From Melanopsichium pennsylvanicum (taxonomy: Eukaryota; Basidiomycota; Ustilaginomycetes; Ustilaginales): a stretch of 64,000 bases of DNA. The stretch spans positions 186,001-250,000 of the forward strand of contig OAPG01000009.1 in NCBI GenBank assembly GCA_900208305.1, written 5' to 3'. The position numbers and the translations under genes are program-made. Of the stretch, positions 40,988 to 52,497 are shown in pieces; within the stretch, counting starts at the first letter, position 1; every line of letters begins with the position of its first letter. The notes under the pieces are model-generated. The model searched no databases and was not told the origin of the DNA. It saw only the letters and a program-made list of their open reading frames with translations.

Positions 40988-41338
40988 TTAGGCATCGATC
41001 CCCCCCCCCGCGAATCCCAACATCTTCATCAAGGAAACTCTTCCTTCACGGTACTCTCTCGAATCAAGGCAAGCTGGTCGGCTTAACGCGCGGTGTATCC
41101 GATCTTTTTGCGAATCTGGTTCGGTATGAATGCGAATGCCCATATACGAAGGATCCCCATTCTCCTTGATGGAGATCTTCAAGATTGGCAGCAGGTACCG
41201 CCTACTTGGCAGGGCCGAATCCTGTTTTGAGAAGGCGATGCTTTGCTCCTCCGCGCAGTTTACTGTAGTTTGCTGGAGCAAGAAGCGTCGTTCTCGTCGT
41301 TGCCGAATGTCATGAAAGTCAAAAGCTGTCTCTTGCAT
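40988..41338 (-). CDS. Hypothetical protein, 116 aa, doubtful
   Basis: An ATG-started minus-strand frame whose middle part (RRYLLPILKISIKENGD, PSYMGIRIHTE) has the alternating pattern of a real protein, but it matches no family known to me. It ends in a C-rich stretch (about 41001-41009) right beside the terminator of the structured RNA on the other strand. It could be a fragment of a spliced or decayed gene, or chance. LSM2 lies about 300 bp upstream on the same strand. Confidence 0.3.
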   Translation of the reverse strand: MQETAFDFHDIRQRRERRFLLQQTTVNCAEEQSIAFSKQDSALPSRRYLLPILKISIKENGDPSYMGIRIHTEPDSQKDRIHRALSRPACLDSREYREGRVSLMKMLGFAGGGIDA

Positions 41339-41630
41339 CTGTGATCCTGTGTGCTTTATCGTGTCTTTGAGCTCTGTATGCGCAGTTCTGAATCAGGTCA
41401 CTTGAATCGATTTTGTATGGAGTAGTCACGCTCGGAAGCGGTGTCACGATGCGAAGGCTGCAGCGTGGGTCTGCGCTTGCTCAGTACGCAGTCGCTCTTG
41501 CTTCGAGACTCGTGACGGATGATAAGTCAGCTTTAATGGACAAGACACACTTTTCATGCCATGGTAAGGTAAGGATGGTATAATACAAAACTGATGCTGT
41601 AGAGGAGATGGTTGGAAACGAAACACATGG

Positions 41631-42517
41631 CTAGCGTTTTGATTGCGAGGCAGCCTCTGTTCGGGTGGATTCAGTAAGGATATGAACCAGGTTAGGAAAG
41701 GTCAGTGAGCTGTGCTTTTCGGTGAGTCAATCTTTATTTTGCGCTGCGCTTGAACTCACCTCTTCTTGTTGCGTCTTCCAACAATTGAGTGTCGACGGCG
41801 GCGGCGGGGATGTGGACGTATCGGACTACAGAGCCTCGGATGAATGCCGATTTGACGGCCATCTGAATGGAACGAGGTTTCCATAGTGAATGCGAGATGG
41901 GATCAGATGTCAGTCGTGAGTGTGTGCGCTGTGAAAATCGGATAACAGGTGCCGTTGGGACGGTCCAAGGCGGATAAGGAGTGGGAGTCTCACCATATGA
42001 GGATGTTTTGCCTCATCAAGAACGCGGATGTTGTCGATCTTGAAGTTCAAGAATCTGCAGTCCCAAGTGAGAGAGAGGATTGATAGAGGCAGCGGTGCAG
42101 CACAGTGTGTCGTGATGGTTGTTGTAGAGGCGAGAGAATGGTCGAAGAGGATGATATGTCGAGAGGCGAACAGTAAAAGCACGAAAGAGGATCAGTATGC
42201 TGTTTCGTTTGCGCGTACGACGACAACGTGTGTGTGTGTGTGTGTGTGTATATGTGTATGTGTATGTGTATGTGTGTGTGCACTCACTGATCGACACTCT
42301 TCAGCGTTCCCTGGATGGCGAGATCATTCTTGAGTTCAATGGTGACCTGCTGCCCTGTGAGGGTCTTGAAAGCCGAGAAGATGAGCTGGAGAGTACCAAG
42401 ACGAATGAGTTGAAAGGTTTTCGGGGTAAATCGTAAAGCGTCAGTCTATGGTCAATCCTTTGTTGTCGAGTTTCTTTCCTGCGGTGAGCTGCCTCCTCTT
42501 CGACCTATACGTACCAT
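41631..42517 (-). CDS. LSM2: U6 snRNA-associated Sm-like protein LSm2, 5 exons
   Basis: 96 aa. LSm2 is part of the LSm1-7 ring (mRNA decay, cytoplasm) and the LSm2-8 ring (U6 snRNA, nucleus). Exons by hand: 42517..42515, 42385..42288, 42054..41994, 41862..41760, 41656..41631; introns of 129, 233, 131 and 103 bp with donors GTACGT, GTGAGT, GTGAGA, GTGAGT and CAG acceptors. Exon 1 codes only the start ATG. The joined protein begins MLIFSAFKTLTGQQVTIELK, then has GTLKSVDQFLNFKIDN (Sm1), HPHMMAVKSAFIRGSVVRYV (Sm2) and ends TQLLEDATRREAASQSKR. All joins are in frame and the length equals LSm2 elsewhere (about 95). Intron 2 contains a TG microsatellite. It is divergent from WRS1 with 319 bp between start codons. 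Confidence 0.96.
42228..42280. repeat. (TG)n / TGTATG microsatellite inside LSM2 intron 2
   Basis: A pure TG run followed by TATG/TGTA variants on the plus strand, reading CA/CATA in the LSM2 sense, 7 bp past the intron 2 donor. It makes this intron the longest of the gene. Confidence 0.95.
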
Positions 42518-42836
42518 CTTGTCGGATCCGTGGTGTCAGGTATTGGAGGGAGAGCTGAGCGATGGCGATGGCGATGGTGAAATTGTGTATCCAAAAAGCT
42601 TCTGCTCCACGGTGGGGTGTTGAGGAGCTGACCTCACGTGACACCCCTTCTCTTTGAGATTTTCAGGCTTGGAGATAGGCTCTCCTGCCGAGACCCTCTT
42701 TGTTTGGCTTTCTTCTGAGCACTCGCGCACACTCCAGGCAGCGCGGTTGCAATTGATTCGATACCTTTGTATGATTCCATCGGCATCACCCTTATTCGCT
42801 TTCCCCTGTCTCATCCACAACAGGAAGTAGCTCAAC
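42518..42836. promoter_or_regulatory. Bidirectional promoter LSM2 / WRS1
   Basis: 319 bp separate the start codons of two divergent housekeeping genes, so both promoters and 5' UTRs must lie here. No specific site is identified beyond a CAATTG-type patch near 42750. Confidence 0.45.
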
Positions 42837-44159
42837 ATGTCTACCGAACAAATCACTCAAGGAGTAGCCAATGCGTCGCTCGAGGCCTCTGTTGCCGCCG
42901 CTACCGAACAGAAAGTCACGCCTTGGGATGTCGAAGGAGCTACAGTCGACGGTCAACAAGTTGCCATCGACTATGACAAGCTCGTCAAAGAGTTTGGCAC
43001 CCGCAAGATCGACCCTGAGCTTCTCACTCGCTTCGAAAAGCTCACTGGTTGGAAGCCGCATCCGCTTCTTCGCCGCGGAAGCTTCTTCTCTCACCGAGAA
43101 TTAGACAAAATTCTTGACCGATACGAGCAAGGCAAACCTTTCTATCTCTATACTGGCCGTGGCCCCAGTTCGGACTCTATGCATCTCGGCCATTTGATCC
43201 CATTCCTTTTCACAAAGTGGCTTCAAGACGTGTTCGACTGCCCTCTGGTCGTCCAGCTCACCGATGATGAAAAGTTCTTGTTCAAGCCCGCTCTCAAAAT
43301 CGAACAGGTCAAAGACTTTGCCTTCAAAAACGCCCGAGATATTATCGCCTGTGGGTTCAAGCTGGAAAAAACATTTATCTTCAGCAACCTCGATTACGTT
43401 GGTGGAGCTTTCTATGCCAACATCGTCCGCATTTCTCGAATGATTACGATCAATCAGTCAAAGGGCACTTTCGGCTTCACCGACAGTGACAGTATCGGAA
43501 AGGCGCACTTCGTATCCATCCAGGCTGCGCCTTCTTTCTCCAACTCGTTTCCTCAAATCTTTGGCGAGAAACACGATGTGCCTTGTCTGATTCCATGCGC
43601 CATTGATCAAGATCCGTACTTTCGCCAGACGCGTGACGTCGCGAGCCGTCTCAAGTACCCTAAACCCTGCCTCATCCATTCAAAGTTCTTTCCCGCACTG
43701 CAGGGCTCTCAAACAAAGATGAGCGCAAGCAACGAGAACAGCAGCATCTTCATGCACGACACTCCCAAGCAAATCCAGAAGAAGATCAATAGCCATGCCT
43801 TTTCCGGTGGCCAGGAGACGATGGAGGAGCAGCGCAGGCTTGGCGGTAACCCCGATGTGGACGTGGCCTACCAGTATTTGACTTTCTTCTTGGATGATGA
43901 TGAGGAGGTGGATCAGATTGCAAAGGACTACCGAAGTGGAGCATTGTTGACGGGAGAGTTGAAGAAGAAGTGCATTACAGTGTTGCAGAAGGTGGTGAGC
44001 AACTTCCAGGGAAAGAAGAAGGCGGTGACAGATGAGATGGTCAGAGAGTTCATGAACAAGGATAGGAAGATCGATTCTACCATGCCCCCGGCAGGGTCGA
44101 CGGCGTCAAAACAGCACGAGTTGAGTAAAGACACTGTGGTCGCTTCGACATGCTTGTAG
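42837..44159 (+). CDS. WRS1: Cytoplasmic tryptophanyl-tRNA synthetase
   Basis: 440 aa class I aminoacyl-tRNA synthetase charging tRNA-Trp. Seen: [20 protein letters not shown] and [19 protein letters not shown] (eukaryotic N-terminal block), [16 protein letters not shown], the HIGH-like site [13 protein letters not shown] (about 111-123), [43 protein letters not shown], and KMSAS, the KMSKS-like loop at about 297-301. The order and length match the eukaryotic cytosolic enzyme (yeast Wrs1, about 430 aa). No presequence. The start is the first ATG with A at -3. The C-terminal 25 residues are non-conserved. Confidence 0.97.
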   Translation: MSTEQITQGVANASLEASVAAATEQKVTPWDVEGATVDGQQVAIDYDKLVKEFGTRKIDPELLTRFEKLTGWKPHPLLRRGSFFSHRELDKILDRYEQGKPFYLYTGRGPSSDSMHLGHLIPFLFTKWLQDVFDCPLVVQLTDDEKFLFKPALKIEQVKDFAFKNARDIIACGFKLEKTFIFSNLDYVGGAFYANIVRISRMITINQSKGTFGFTDSDSIGKAHFVSIQAAPSFSNSFPQIFGEKHDVPCLIPCAIDQDPYFRQTRDVASRLKYPKPCLIHSKFFPALQGSQTKMSASNENSSIFMHDTPKQIQKKINSHAFSGGQETMEEQRRLGGNPDVDVAYQYLTFFLDDDEEVDQIAKDYRSGALLTGELKKKCITVLQKVVSNFQGKKKAVTDEMVREFMNKDRKIDSTMPPAGSTASKQHELSKDTVVASTCL

Positions 44160-47100
44160 ATGCGTTGCTCGTTTTTCAAAACATCTATTTTGGCTCTGTC
44201 ACTGGTCGAATAGAGCATCATACCATCATCCTGCCCTCTGCACATTCTCTCGTTTTGGAAGCGTGTCCTGTGCTTATGCTGCGGAAATATTCGAAAGAGA
44301 TGGGCTTGATCATCGTGATGCAAGTGGTTCCAAACACATGCAATGCGTACGTTGAATTGACTGAGGTCGTGGCAGATGTTGTGGATCGAAATATCAGATC
44401 TGCTTGCTCGTGACATCTGTAGGGGAAAAAAAAAAGATGAATTGAAAAGTTAAAATGGAGTAGGAAAATGCTGACGAGAAATGTGGCTCAAAATTGGTAT
44501 CTCGCGAGTGTTAGATTGTGATGTTTAATTTGCGCGATTTGTGCTCGCACGGACGTGCTGTGAAATATTTGACTTAACTGTGACGTCGACTGACACGATG
44601 GCTTCTACGCCACAGCTAATAGGGTGCAGTGGTACCAGGCCGGTCAGTGCGAAGTGGCTGTTGGAGAAGACGCCGAAAGTGAGGTGTGTCTCTTGTATTT
44701 GCTTCGCGCATGTTCAGCGTTTTGAACGCCGCTGGTTACGCTCTCAGCCTGCTGATGCTGCATTTGAAAGCATGGGAGACTTTGATGCGAAGAAAAGCTC
44801 TGTCTGACAAAAAGATATGACGCTAAGCCTGTCGTCTTGTCATGCTTTCATACGGAAGAGGAGAGAACGGCTGCCGAACAGGCGGGTCTTTCCGAAGGGG
44901 TTCGTTTGGGAGTGGGGTACATTCATTCAGTTGATGGCTGTTGCTGGAGACGCCGAGGTGCACACACTAACGGTAACCGAGTAGCATAAGCGACTCAGGG
45001 ATTAGCTCTAATTCCATCGTATCCGTATATGTAACTATCGGACAGGCGAATCAGCAGAAAGACAGCAGCAGCCATTACGCGAGCTTTGCGCACCACCAAC
45101 CAGCATGGCAAATCAGTTGACCATTTTCATGTAACGCTACACGACGTCGTCGTCGCCAAGTAGGCCAAGACCACAGCCGACATGAAAAAGGGCAAAGTTA
45201 CATTGCCGTATTGTTGAAGGTGGCGTCTGTTTGGCTTGCACGCAGCGACGACTCTCCTCATATTGTTATTCATTCTTATCCAGAAACAAGAGCGGGCCGT
45301 GCGAGGAGTGTCATCCCTCACCAATTTGGTCATCCCTAGACAAACAAATGTCGTTCCGATAATCTCGATCAAGCACTCAGCAAAGGAGGATGGGACGTGC
45401 GAGCGTAACTTGAACGAAAATAGCCGAGCGTAATACAGTCGACCTTGTGAGCTGTGCCAAATGAATACAGTAAGTGTGTAGCTGAACGTTGCTGTCTAAC
45501 TATCGGAGCTCGCGGACGAGTGTTGGAAACGACAGAACGACATCAAGGCGGGGGATGAAGGAGAAGCAGTTGAAAGAATGGAGCTCGACGATTGGATCAA
45601 CAGAAGATAGGCGATATCTTTTGTATTTGCGGAGATTGAAACATGGATGCGTGATTGAGGGCTGCGGGAAGGCTGCAGAGAAAAAACCATGCATTCATCT
45701 GCTTCGGTTAGCATTGCAGACCACATGTGTTAGGGTTGATGGCTGCAATACAGTGCTGGAGGTGTTGTGCACGGACCTTCGCATGGCGGGAAAGATGAAT
45801 TAGCTCAGATGGCAAGGTTCTGCAATCATCACCTGAATCTATCCAGAATATTCGCAGTTGGTTCTTGTGACAGGACTGCCCGACGAAATGGACTCGGATT
45901 TGCCACTTTTGACTAATCAGCAAGCGGACGGCTGACCGGCAAGGCAAGCCGAAGATGGTTGATGGAGTCAAGGTTAGCGAGCCCGCGGCAACACGGATTG
46001 CTAGCGACAGGGGAAATGTCGAAGGAAAAATCCTGTGAAATCCGAAAACGCGACGAAACAAAATGAGAGCCCCGGCCTCACTACTTTGTGTCGGAAGCTC
46101 CCACAGCATTTCAACTCCGCTCTTCTGTGGTCTTTCATCGAGTCTGGCATGTATGCTACGCAAAGAAGGAGACAAAACCTGAAAAGAACGAGCGAGAGGC
46201 TGCTAGCAAGTGCAGCAAGGATGCCTAGGTAAAGACGCTGTCTAGTTCAAGCTAAGCAGCCTTCGGTGCGCTTCGGTGGTCAGTCTGTGAACGAACATCC
46301 TAGCACGAACCATGAAGGCTAATGTGACACAAACAACAAGAACGTTGGAGGGCCCTTACAGTCAATATAAAACACAGCTCCAGTGGGTCGTTCACGCGGC
46401 AAATCGCAGCAAAAGTGAAACATGCAGTGCATGCAGGGTGAAAGTAATACAACACGAAGCAATATAGTGGTGAGCAATTTAATGTGCGTTACCAGACCAT
46501 CGCATAGGAAAGAGAGCGTGGGCGAGACGGGAGTTGAAATGCAGATGGGCTTGATAGATGTGGGTCGTGTGTCACCTGTCGGTTCTATTTCGGTTTTCAT
46601 GCTGGCTATCCAACCCTGTGATGCCAACGATTCAAAAGGCAGGATATCGAGCTGCAGGGTGCAGTAGAGCAGATTGATGAAATTGGTCCTCTTTGCAAGA
46701 GATGGTTGACCGCTCTCTCGGAAAACCCGCTCTTAAGCTTTATTTTTTTATTCTATTTTATTTTCTTGCTGAAATTTTTGGAAAATGGTAGGCATCAGGA
46801 AAAGGAGGAGACAGAGGAGAGATTTCATAGCCACACGACTAATCAGCCGCTGATCTTTGTGGCTGCAATCATCTGCATGACATTTTCAATCAGCAACACA
46901 CATTTGCTTGATTGATTCTTTACTTGGCCGTTCAGTCTCTCTTATCTCAGATGCGTCACACGAGCACCGTCCGAGCACGCGCATACAGTGCTTTGGCTTG
47001 CTTGCAGCACTTGTGCGGGCGATCTCAATTCTGTGCTGTCACGGGAACGAAATCGGATCTGCCACGCATAGAGTCAAACAAGGCTCGCCAGGGTATGCTA

Positions 47101-48487
47101 GTGCGTTTTTCAAGACAAGGAATCAAGCAAACCTAACTCGTGACCATGGACAAAGGAGTTGAGGTACAAGCCATAGAGGAGGAGGGTGGAGCAATATGGC
47201 GTGTGTGAGGGGAGACGCCCTGTTCATGTCTCGGGCTTAGTGTAGATTTTCATGAACAGACACAGACAGGCATGGAGCTGCTGATCTCGAATCATGCCTG
47301 ACCAATTGGTGTAAACCCTACAGCTGATCTCGTACCACGGTTAACCTTTATCCAGCATTCTGAAACCTTATGCGGCCTTGAAATTGCAGTGTCTCTGATT
47401 CGCCTGTTTCTCTCCACCCTGTCTCTCGTCCTGACCCTCATTCCTCCACCTCACTGTAATTTGACCTTTTTTTCTTCTTTTTCTTTTCGACCTGAACCAC
47501 GCTCAATTTGCAGTGAATCTGGCTCGCCTACTCCTTTTCGTTGAGCAAGACCGAATGCTGTTGCTGTTGCTGTTGCTTTTGCTGTTGCTGCTGCCACGCC
47601 TCAAGCCTGTCTGCATCACTCAACTCTCCTCTTCCGTTTTATTCTCTCTCTAATCTGGCTATCGTCCCTGCCGCCACGCTCACTGATCTGTTTCTGTGCC
47701 TCTGCGTGCTGCTGCATAATTGCCTGCCTGCTTGCTTCCTTCCGCCCGACTCCGGTGTCAATTGTCTGCTTCATCGATTGCGCTCGGCTCCTTGTTCGCC
47801 CTCTCCACCCGGCCATCTTTGCATCCGTCCTCCCACACCAACCAATCCCATTCCATCACCCCCGATTACAAGCTCATCGCCACCGTTCCCGCGTACCGTT
47901 GCCATCAACATCACCAAACACCCCCACCACTTTTTCGCGACTCATCACCTCCTTTCTTATCGTGCCTGATCACCCGGGTTTGATCGCCATCAATTTCTGC
48001 AGACCGCACCAACAAATCGTCCTACTTCCACCTTGCCACAGTCAGACCTTGCCCATTCGACGTCTATCGTGCTTCTCCGTATAACCCGATACCACGAACG
48101 AAAATCTCTAATTCAGCACGTCCATAGCTAGCACCATCACTGAGCACTGCCAGTGTACCACTCACATATTCCACTCTTTTCGCAAGGTCGATTTGTGTTC
48201 TGCTTGATAGCGAAGCATCCGAGCGCGCTACTCCTGTATCATCCTCCGACAACAGCGGTCACGGCACCGATCGAACCAATTGCGTTACAAGGATACACTT
48301 CCGCACGACTCCGTGGCGCTCCTGATCCAACCTCGACAGCTCCATTCGTTTGCCCTGCTGCCCCCATATATCGGTTTTTCATCGATTACATCTACCAGCC
48401 GAACGCTTCATACTGGTCCTGTCCACTCGACTTACTCAACAAACGTCATAGCACTCATCCAGGCTCTTACATTGAAGAGAAGCCAAC
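44160..48487. other. 4.3 kb gene-poor region including the SRPK leader
   Basis: No protein gene is convincing. Small ORFs (for example 45489-45803 +, 45708-46175 -) lack ATG context, domains or splice logic. An A/T-rich patch lies at 46739-46780. From about 47380 to 48487 the sequence becomes strongly pyrimidine-rich with a CTG/TTG repeat, as expected of a long promoter and 5' UTR of the kinase gene. A TTAGCTCAGATGG string at 45801 recalls a tRNA D-arm but no T-loop follows. Confidence 0.4.
47557..47595. repeat. CTG/TTG imperfect hexanucleotide repeat
   Basis: Repeated CTGTTG units about 930 bp upstream of the SRPK first exon. The open frame through it on the plus strand gives runs of Cys in one frame and Leu in another; neither is taken as coding. 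Confidence 0.85.
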
Positions 48488-51400
48488 ATGTCATCTGCAG
48501 GGTAAGTCTTAACTCTTCCTCGCTCGAAAGCTGGCTTTCCTCCCACCAAAACCTAAGTCCCTATTCTACGGTACGAAGCATTCAAATGGCTCGGTGAGAA
48601 CACACAAGGCAAATTTGGTCATGCAGCCCATCACAGAGCCAAAACTGTGGTTTTCACCAGAGACAAGCAGTGATGTGATCGAAAGCCTCGGTAGCATCCG
48701 TCCTCGGATCGTGTCGGAGAGGCGACAGCGCGCACTCGCAGCCGGCTTGATTGGTCCAACTCGCACGCTTGTGTCCACGCTTCGACGCGAGATCCAGCGG
48801 AGCCCACGATGTTGGGTCTGCTCAAGATCACGTCGGCCCTTTCGCCTGTTGGAGCTTTTCGAGAAGAGATCAAAGCTCATCAGCGTCCTCGAGTCCGCAT
48901 GAGGGTTCGTGTTCCCGACTTATGGACGGACCTGGTCGCGCTACTGTGATTCGACCAGTGCGCACTCCTTCCGCTTTTCACACCCATTTTTTTTTTTTTT
49001 TTTGCTCTGCGCCACTCTGGTGCGCCTGCTTAGTATATAGAAAGAAATGATCGCTGACATCTGACACTCACCTCACCTCTCGCACTCGGACATGAACCGG
49101 CGCCCCTCGCACTCCTGGCATCTACCCTCTCCTTGATACATATCAGCCCTTCTCATGAACACGGCGACAAAGCCTACAGCAACGTAATCACCTCCACATG
49201 CACTCCCGGCCCAAGTCCCGTCAACACACCCGGTGCCATTTCCGCATTACCTGTACCGATGGCTGGCGGACCACATCACCACCATCCAGCCATGCCGTCC
49301 AACTCCATCTCGATAGCGGGCGCTTCCCAAGATCAAAATACACCAGGAAGCTATGGCCCCTCTTCTGTGAACGCATCCTCAGATATGGGCTCCGTGATGA
49401 CAGAAGACGAAGAGGATCTCGAAGATTATGGCAAGGGTGGATATCATCCCGTCCATGTCGGCGACACTTTCTCCGAAGGACGTTACCTGATCGTCCGAAA
49501 GCTCGGCTGGGGTCACTTCTCCACCGTCTGGCTTGCAAAAGACAACAAGATGAAGAGGCACGTTGCGCTCAAAGTGGTCAAGAGTGCCCCTCACTACACA
49601 GAAACTGCGCTCGATGAAATCAAGTTGCTCCAGCGGCTTGTTTCCGCCAACCCCAACCATCCAGGTAGACGTCATTGCGTATCGCTTCTCGACCACTTTC
49701 GACACAAGGGTCCCAACGGCTCGCACGTATGCATGGTCTTTGAAGTGCTCGGCGAGAATCTTCTTGGTCTCATCAAGAGATATCAGCACCGAGGTGTTCC
49801 ACCACACATCGTCAAGCAAATCGCAAAGCAGGTTCTTCTCGGCCTCGACTACATGCACCGAGAATGTGGTATCATTCACACCGATCTTAAGCCCGAGAAC
49901 GTGCTCATCTGCATCGACGATGTCGAGGCGGTGGTCGAAGCCGAGTTGCGGTCCAACCCTGCTGCAGTGCCAACAAAGTTGGTTGGTGTTCCACCAAGTC
50001 AAGGCCGAGGAGGCACCCAAACGCCAAAGGGAGACGGCATCTTTATCACTGGCTCACAACCGCTGCCAAGCCCTAGCAGCAGTCTCGGGTCAAGTCCAAT
50101 GTTCGACAAGTGGGCGTTTGGCATGTCCAAGATTGACAAACCTAGCATGTCTGATAGCGAGAACGGCTTCCGAAGTGGCGCTAGCAGCGAGGCAGCCGGT
50201 TCGAAAGGCGGTTCTCTCGCCACGAGCAAAGAGAGGGAAAAGGCAACTGAGGTGATCGGCCAAGGCATTTCTCAGCTTAGCACAAACGGCTCGAGTAGCG
50301 TGCCTACTGACTCTTTCGGCAGTAGGATGACTACGGGCGCACCTCAGCAGAAGGGTCCGTCTCTGCTCTCCTTGGGAGCTCCGCGGGTGCCGCAAGAACC
50401 TGAACAAGCAAGTTCCGCACTATCCTCCGAGCCAGCCGCAGAACCCACCGACTCGCCTTCACCCATGTCCATGGACTCCCCCAGCCCTACCAACCATAAC
50501 GAACCAAGCCCCATGGACCAGGGAATGCATCCACCCGCGCCCGCAGCCGGCGATCCTAACACCCTGCCTCCACCTCCACCTTATGACCCAAGCTCGCTGG
50601 AACGCATTACCGTCAAGATTGCTGATCTTGGAAACGCCTGCTGGGTCGATCACCATTTCACCAACGATATTCAGACACGGCAGTATCGTTGCCCTGAGGT
50701 GATTCTGGGTGCCAAATGGGGTCCGAGTGCCGACATGTGGTCAGCATCTTGCATGTTCTTCGAGTTGTTGACCGGCGATTACTTGTTCGACCCTGCAGCT
50801 GGCACCAAGTACAACAAGGACGACGATCACGTGGCACAGATTATCGAGCTTCTCGGCGACTTCCCAAAGAGTCTTGCTTTCGCTGGCAAGTACTCTGCTG
50901 ACATCTTCAACCGTCGAGGAGAACTCAGGCACATCCACAAACTTCGCTTCTGGCCGCTCATTTCCGTCTTACAGGAGAAATATCTGATGCCGTACAACGA
51001 GGCAAACGAGCTCTCAACTTTCTTGACGCCCATGTTGCGGTTGCATCCAGAGAAACGTGCTGGTGCACGAGAATCGTTGGACCACTCTTGGATCGATGGA
51101 ATCGTGGTGCAAGGTGAAATCGAGCAGGCAATGCGACAAGCCGGAATCGATGTAGACGCTCTGGTTGCGAGCAGTCCCAGTGGACGCAGTCTTCCACCTG
51201 GCTTGACACCGAGCGAAGCAGATGCACTGAAGCCAGTGGGAAGCGTGGGTGGCAGCAGTCCAGCACCGCTCAACTTGTCTATGCAAGGACTTGAGGACGC
51301 GAAGAGGAGAGCGGCTTTGCATCAGGCCGAAGCAGTACACGCAGCACAGAATGGCATCAGTGCAACCACTGGCGCGGCGAATTCGGCACTGCCTACTCCA

Positions 51401-51661
51401 AATCACGGATCGAGTAGGGATCCCGTGCAGCAATTGCAAGCAGAGGCGTTGGAGAGGGGCAGTAGCAGCGATGGAGGTGACGAGAGTCACATGACCGTCA
51501 AAGGTTTGGCGACGGAGATGGAGAGTACGCCAAAGCTGAATGCACAGCAAGGTCAACCGCAGGGTCAACCGCAGCAAACGCAAGGTGGCAGCGCTAACAG
51601 GGAACCCGGCTCGCCCAGCCCTCAAGGCCTGCCCCGCCCAGTTGCGACAACCGTGCAATGA
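48488..51661 (+). CDS. SR-protein kinase (SRPK/Sky1/Dsk1 family), 2 exons
   Basis: 842 aa Ser/Thr kinase phosphorylating SR splicing factors. The kinase frame has no ATG near its 5' end (it opens with TTG at 49133). A GTAAGT-preceded ATG lies at 48488, and joining 48488..48501 to 49147..51661 (645-bp intron, acceptor CATATCAG) keeps frame and gives MSSAGPSHEHGDKAY. Exon 2 is certain, exon 1 probable; without it the first ATG would be 49259. Seen: glycine loop KLGWGHFSTVWLAKD (about 124-138), VALKVVKSAPHYTETALDEI, catalytic HTDLKPENVLI (about 249), a Ser/Pro-rich spacer of about 210 residues typical of SRPKs, then KIADLGNACWVDHHFTNDIQ, TRQYRCPEVILGAKWG, WSASCMFFELLTGDYLFDP. The kinase ends near 655; a low-complexity Gln/Ser tail follows. 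Confidence 0.93.
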
Positions 51662-51752
51662 TTTCGATGCCCATATCCGTACTGAGCCTCGTATTCCCGA
51701 TCGGCCCAAGGTTTCTCAATTCTTCTCACTCGCTTGCAAGACACTCACACAC

Positions 51753-51786
<34 letters not shown>

Positions 51787-52497
51787 GTTTACTTGTACCA
51801 TCAGATACCATGTTTTGTCTTGAATAAGTTTTCGAGTCCTCGACTCACTGCTGTTGTTTAAATTGAATTGATCATCTTTTTCGTGCGCTTCTATTAACGA
51901 TTGTATCTAGGCTAGATTGTATTGTGTATGGAATTGGTGCAAGAGGATGCTGAGAGCCGTTCAAGAGATTTGGCCTGACGGGAGAGAGGGTTTGGGTGGT
52001 GCTTGACATCATCGGTGTAGTTGATTGACTATTTATTTCAAGTTTTGTCTTGCATAGGTGAGATGATCAAGAGTGTTTGTTAGCCAAGGTACAGAACTAA
52101 TTCCAATTGGTTTTTTTGAGTAAAAAAAAAAGGGGAGCATAACTTTATCTCGTTCAAAACAGATTCAACATCTTCCTTCCCCATCACCCTTAACGTCGAT
52201 GATCATCATCATCCTGTAATCTTCTCACAAGAACGCACAATTCAAATCACAAATAATTGTTCAGTTTTCTTTCTTTTCTTTCTTTCTTTTTTGGTATTGT
52301 AGAATGCGATTCATTCGTCTCGCCTCGATTGAAATATGCCTTTGGATTCTTTTGAGATGCAAAAAAAAAACCCCTGAAAGATGGTAGGTAGTGTACAAAC
52401 GACGCTAGAAATACAAATACAAAATCATTCATCATGATTTCCACAAGAACTCGAGCACTTTCAAACACATATGCGCGCCAAGGGGAAGCGGGAGGAA
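51662..52497. other. Convergent 3' region with CA microsatellite
   Basis: 836 bp between the SRPK stop and the stop of the facing Ser-rich gene. It contains a CA/CATA repeat (51745-51786), A tracts at about 52121-52131 and 52361-52371 and a T/C-rich run at 52266-52291, consistent with two 3' UTRs. No gene is called. Confidence 0.5.
51745..51786. repeat. (CA)n / CATA microsatellite
   Basis: CACACA and CATACATACA units ending in a pure CA run, about 85 bp past the SRPK stop codon, so probably in its 3' UTR. Confidence 0.95.

Noticed and set aside
40930..41000. Group I intron core resemblance on the minus strand (GACTAAGTCGGGG)
   Set aside because: Only one short motif resembles the R element; the partner P, Q and S elements were not found and there is no rRNA context.
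45795..45870. tRNA-like TTAGCTCAGATGG string
   Set aside because: No anticodon arm or GTTCGAATC-type T-loop follows at tRNA distance.
47541..47969. Cys-rich plus-strand ORF that could look like a secreted peptide
   Set aside because: The Cys run comes from a CTGTTG repeat in the pyrimidine-rich SRPK leader; no signal peptide and no conserved pattern.
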